A DNA stretch of 64,000 bases from CAZEJS01 sp964512645 (lineage in GTDB: Bacteria; Actinomycetota; Geothermincolia; Fen-727; Anoxymicrobiaceae). This document shows positions 61,588 through 64,000 of the stretch, piece after piece. Positions within the stretch are counted from its first letter, which is position 1. Every line of letters starts with the position of its first letter. A model generated the notes under the pieces. The model was not told the DNA's origin. It worked only from the letters and a program-made list of their open reading frames with translations, and ran no database searches. The position numbers were made by a program, and so were the translations under genes. The stretch covers positions 62,001 to 126,000 of the forward strand of contig CAZEJS010000003.1 in the NCBI GenBank assembly GCA_964512645.1. The letters run 5' to 3'.

Positions 61588-61642
61588 AGATGGAGTCCCG
61601 CCAGGAACGCGAGGACTACGGGGGAGAAGGAACGGGCCGGGT

Positions 61643-61671
61643 TTGGTCGCCGGTTTGGCGGTTGGTATACT
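61643..61671 (+). promoter_or_regulatory. Promoter of the IMPase-like gene
   Basis: TTGGTC (61643-61648), 17-bp spacer, TATACT (61666-61671) with TGG directly before it (extended -10). The ATG follows 34 bases later. Confidence 0.6.
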
Positions 61672-61705
61672 GGCTTACGTCCGGTTGGCGCGCGAGAGGT
61701 GTTTC

Positions 61706-62686
61706 ATGGATGACCCCTGGGTTGAGAACGAAGACCTCGTGATCTGCGTCCACGCCCTGTGCGAGGCGGTTCGTGAGGTCGTGAGGCCCTGCCTGGGAAC
61801 CGCTTCCGCCAGGGGGCTGGAGGGGCGGGGGGCATCGGGCGATGCCACCTTCGGCATTGACGAGGTGGCCGAGCGCAGGGTGGAGGCATTCCTCGAATCC
61901 CGGGAGAACATCGCTTACTACACGGAAGACAGGGGACTGGTCTCGCGGGAGGAAGCTGATTACCTGTTCGTCATAGACCCCATTGACGGTACCCGCCCGG
62001 CCGCCGCGGGGCTGGAGTCCTGCTGCGTATCCGTCGCGGTGGCGGCCCTCGACGGGCGGGACCCCGCTTCGTTGACTCTGGGGGACGTCTTCCTGGGCGT
62101 GGTCTCGGAGATAAAGACGCGGGCGTCGTTCACCGCTGTCAAGGGCGCGGGCGCCGTCCTGGAGATTGAAGGGAAACGGGTCTCACCGGTGCTCAGCTCC
62201 ACTTCCGAGATCAACCGGATGTTCTGGACGGCGGGATACCGGGGCCGGCCCGCCGGTCCCCTCACGAAGGTCATCTCCGAGCTGATAGACAGGTCGTCTG
62301 TGGACGGTGGCTACTTCGACCTCGGCAGCGCGACGTACTCCATCACCAGGATATTGACCGGCCAGATGGACGTCTACGTGGACGTGGGCCAGCGAATGGT
62401 AGAGGAGATACCGGGGCTAGAGAAGGCGTTCCTCGAGGTGGGTCACGGTAGTGTTCTCAACAACCACCCGTATGACCTCGCGGCCGCCGTGCTGATCGCC
62501 CGGGAGTGCGGGGCGCTGGTGACGGACGCGGCCGGAGCGGCTCTTGACGGAAGGCCGCTGGTGCCCTCCGGGGGCGGAGGCCAGCTCTCCACGCTGGCCG
62601 CGTCGAACCCCGGGCTGCACGCCGCCGTGCTCGAGAAGCTGGACGCGGGGATGGACGCGCTCGCCCGTGATTACGGGCGCTGCTGA
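61706..62686 (+). CDS. Inositol-monophosphatase-family protein
   Basis: 326 residues. Metal motif FVIDPIDGT is complete; the second motif is PYDLAAAVLIARECGALVTD (Tyr in place of the usual Trp of WDxAA). TEDRGLV and ATFGIDEVAE supply the other acids. The family hydrolyses inositol phosphate or related sugar phosphates. It could supply inositol for the PI pathway suggested by neighbouring genes, but a 3'-phosphoadenosine or fructose-1,6-bisphosphate substrate cannot be excluded. ATG with GAGAGGT 5 bases upstream and its own promoter. Confidence 0.85.
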   Translation: MDDPWVENEDLVICVHALCEAVREVVRPCLGTASARGLEGRGASGDATFGIDEVAERRVEAFLESRENIAYYTEDRGLVSREEADYLFVIDPIDGTRPAAAGLESCCVSVAVAALDGRDPASLTLGDVFLGVVSEIKTRASFTAVKGAGAVLEIEGKRVSPVLSSTSEINRMFWTAGYRGRPAGPLTKVISELIDRSSVDGGYFDLGSATYSITRILTGQMDVYVDVGQRMVEEIPGLEKAFLEVGHGSVLNNHPYDLAAAVLIARECGALVTDAAGAALDGRPLVPSGGGGQLSTLAASNPGLHAAVLEKLDAGMDALARDYGRC

Positions 62687-62698
62687 CGGGCGGCGAAC

Positions 62699-63340
62699 AT
62701 GGGTTCCCTCGCCGCGATATTCTTCTCCTCCATGCTCATCGGGTTCACGGGCGCGCTGATGCCCGGACCGATGTTCTCGGTGTGCGTCTCCGAGTCGTAC
62801 AAGAAAGGCTTCCTTGCCGGTCCGGTGATGGTGCTCGGCCACGCGATTCCCGAACTGTGCCTGGCCATCCTCTTCGCCCTCGGACTGAACAGGTTCCTCG
62901 AGGACAAGGCCGTGGTAGGGGTCATCAGCGTCCTGGGGGGGGCTTTTCTGGTATGGCTCGCCTTCAGTGTCTTCGGCGAGGCGCGCCAGGGGATAACCGT
63001 CGACCTTACCGTGAAGCAGGATGTCGGATGGGGGCCCCTCGTCGGGGGGCTCTGGTCGAGCGTGTCCAATCCGGGATGGATCGTCTGGTGGGCGACGATC
63101 GGCGCCCAGTACATAGTGTTATCGTTGAAGCACGGCATCATTGGAATGGTCGTGTTCTTCGCGGGACACGAGATGGCGGACCTGATATGGTACTCCTCGG
63201 TGAGTTTCCTGGTGTCCAGGGGTCGCGGCAGGATACCGGACAGGTTCTACCACGCCGTCCTCTACGCGTGCTCGGCGCTCGTACTGGTGTTCGCGGTCAT
63301 GTTCATACTCAACGGCATCAGGCAGCTCGCGCGGATTTGA
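62699..63340 (+). CDS. LysE/RhtB-family exporter
   Basis: 213 residues, about six membrane helices. N-terminal GFTGALMPGPMFSVCVSESYKKG is the family signature (the GxxPGPxx loop), with PGWIVWWATIGAQY later. Exports amino acids or similar small molecules; substrate unknown. 12 bases after the IMPase-like gene, weak SD, so probably the same transcript. Confidence 0.85.
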   Translation: MGSLAAIFFSSMLIGFTGALMPGPMFSVCVSESYKKGFLAGPVMVLGHAIPELCLAILFALGLNRFLEDKAVVGVISVLGGAFLVWLAFSVFGEARQGITVDLTVKQDVGWGPLVGGLWSSVSNPGWIVWWATIGAQYIVLSLKHGIIGMVVFFAGHEMADLIWYSSVSFLVSRGRGRIPDRFYHAVLYACSALVLVFAVMFILNGIRQLARI

Positions 63341-63475
63341 ACAGGGGACGTCGTTCGCCTCCCGCTCCGGACTCGCACTCATGCTCCGGCCGGCCGCCGC
63401 TCATGCGGCCGCGCCCCTTCGGGGAACGGCCCCAGGGGCCGGACGGCGCCCCTTCACGCCCGTGCGAGGCTGTTG

Positions 63476-63481
63476 TAGAAT
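63476..63481 (+). promoter_or_regulatory. -10 of lemA
   Basis: TAGAAT, 31 bases before the lemA ATG, preceded directly by TTG. The 172-bp gap before lemA also holds GC-rich inverted repeats (for example GGCCCCAGGGGCC near 63429) without T tails. Confidence 0.4.
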
Positions 63482-63512
63482 CAGGCGACGGTAAATACTA
63501 AGGAGGCACTTT

Positions 63513-64000
63513 ATGTGGTGGTTGTGGGTCCTTCTGGGTGTGGTCGTACTTCTCGCCATCGGTTACCTCATCCTTCTCTACAACAGGCTGATCCGTTACC
63601 GGAACCGGGTGGACAACGCCTGGCACCAGATCGACGTGCAACTGAACCGGCGGGCCGACCTCATCCCTAACCTCGTCGAGACCGTGAAAGGTTACGCCGC
63701 GCACGAGAAGAGCACTTTCGAGATGGTGACGAAAGCGCGCGCCGCGTTGATGAGCGCCGGCACGGTGGCGGAGAGCGCCAAAGCCGAGGGCATGGTCTCC
63801 GAGGCCCTCAAGTCGCTATTCGCGGTGGCGGAGAACTACCCGGAGCTGAAGGCGAACCAGAACTTCCTGGCCCTGCAGGACGAGCTTGCGGGAACCGAGA
63901 ACAAGATCGCCTACTCGCGCCAGTTCTACAACGATTCCCTCATGGCTTACAACACCGCGCGCCAGAAGTTCCCGGCGAACGTGCTCTACGGAAGCCGCAC
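63513..64000 (+). CDS. lemA: LemA-family protein, 3' end outside window
   Basis: First 162 codons visible; the gene continues past the window. N-terminal membrane helix ([21 protein letters not shown]), then the LemA coiled-coil domain: [34 protein letters not shown], and later [35 protein letters not shown] membrane protein of unknown function with its bulk outside the cytoplasm. AAGGAGG 6 bases before the ATG. Often paired with a TPM-domain or HtpX-type gene downstream. Confidence 0.92.
   Translation, partial: MWWLWVLLGVVVLLAIGYLILLYNRLIRYRNRVDNAWHQIDVQLNRRADLIPNLVETVKGYAAHEKSTFEMVTKARAALMSAGTVAESAKAEGMVSEALKSLFAVAENYPELKANQNFLALQDELAGTENKIAYSRQFYNDSLMAYNTARQKFPANVLYGSR

Overview
This window is a densely packed piece of a high-GC bacterial chromosome. 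About 63 protein genes, mostly on the + strand, are separated by short gaps. Several gene orders point to Actinobacteria: a SepIVA/DivIVA-like gene next to DUF177 (YceD), rpmF and rnc; a WhiG/FliA-type sigma factor between xerC and rpsB; and a pgsA / PatA-like acyltransferase / PimA-like set resembling phosphatidylinositol-mannoside genes. A RuBisCO-like protein, a His-type (non-suicide) Thi4, a short clostridial/archaeal-style ThiC and an ADP-forming acyl-CoA synthetase suggest a deep-branching, probably anaerobic lineage. An OPB41/Geothermincolia-type actinobacterium would fit, but that placement is inference. About a quarter of the genes appear to start with TTG.

Layout. 1-2.8 kb: 3' part of a type IV RuBisCO-like protein, an HNH nuclease, tRNA-Arg(CCG) and two small proteins. 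2.8-8.9 kb: a DUF1844 gene on the minus strand, then a TPP-riboswitch-controlled thiamine operon (thi4-thiE-thiC-thiL-thiD) followed by a metallophosphoesterase. 9-11.7 kb (minus): rpmB and a large six-hairpin glycosidase. 11.8-21.6 kb: recG, rsmD, coaD, sepIVA-like, DUF177, rpmF, ADP-forming acyl-CoA synthetase, a DRTGG protein, rnc and a ROK kinase. 21.6-26.3 kb: smc and ftsY. 26.4-28.4 kb: an unknown protein, a LUD protein and a DUF5679 zinc ribbon. 28.6-34.9 kb: ffh, rpsP, khpA, rimM, trmD, lepB, rplS, a second lepB, rnhB and yraN, the usual SRP/ribosome-maturation cluster. 35-41 kb: a 1343-residue secreted repeat protein and a polytopic GT-C-like membrane protein. 41.2-46 kb: comM, dprA, xerC and the sigma factor. 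46.1-55.3 kb: rpsB, tsf, pyrH, frr, cdsA, dxr, rseP, ispG and proS. 55.3-62.7 kb: a probable phosphatidylinositol/lipoglycan region (pgsA, acyltransferase, hydrolase, PAP2-like, PimA-like, a zinc-ribbon LppX/LprG-like membrane protein, inositol-monophosphatase-like). The window ends with a LysE-family exporter and a truncated lemA.

Most of the window is core informational machinery. The accessory points of interest are the repeat-rich secreted protein with four exact 306-bp repeats; the lipoglycan-like region with a PAP2 protein missing active-site residues and a zinc-ribbon/LppX-like fusion; several palindromes and operator-like sites; a recurrent extended -10 promoter motif; and an apparent ATC start codon for rsmD. 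I saw no CRISPR array, prophage or insertion sequence, and no clear defence system.
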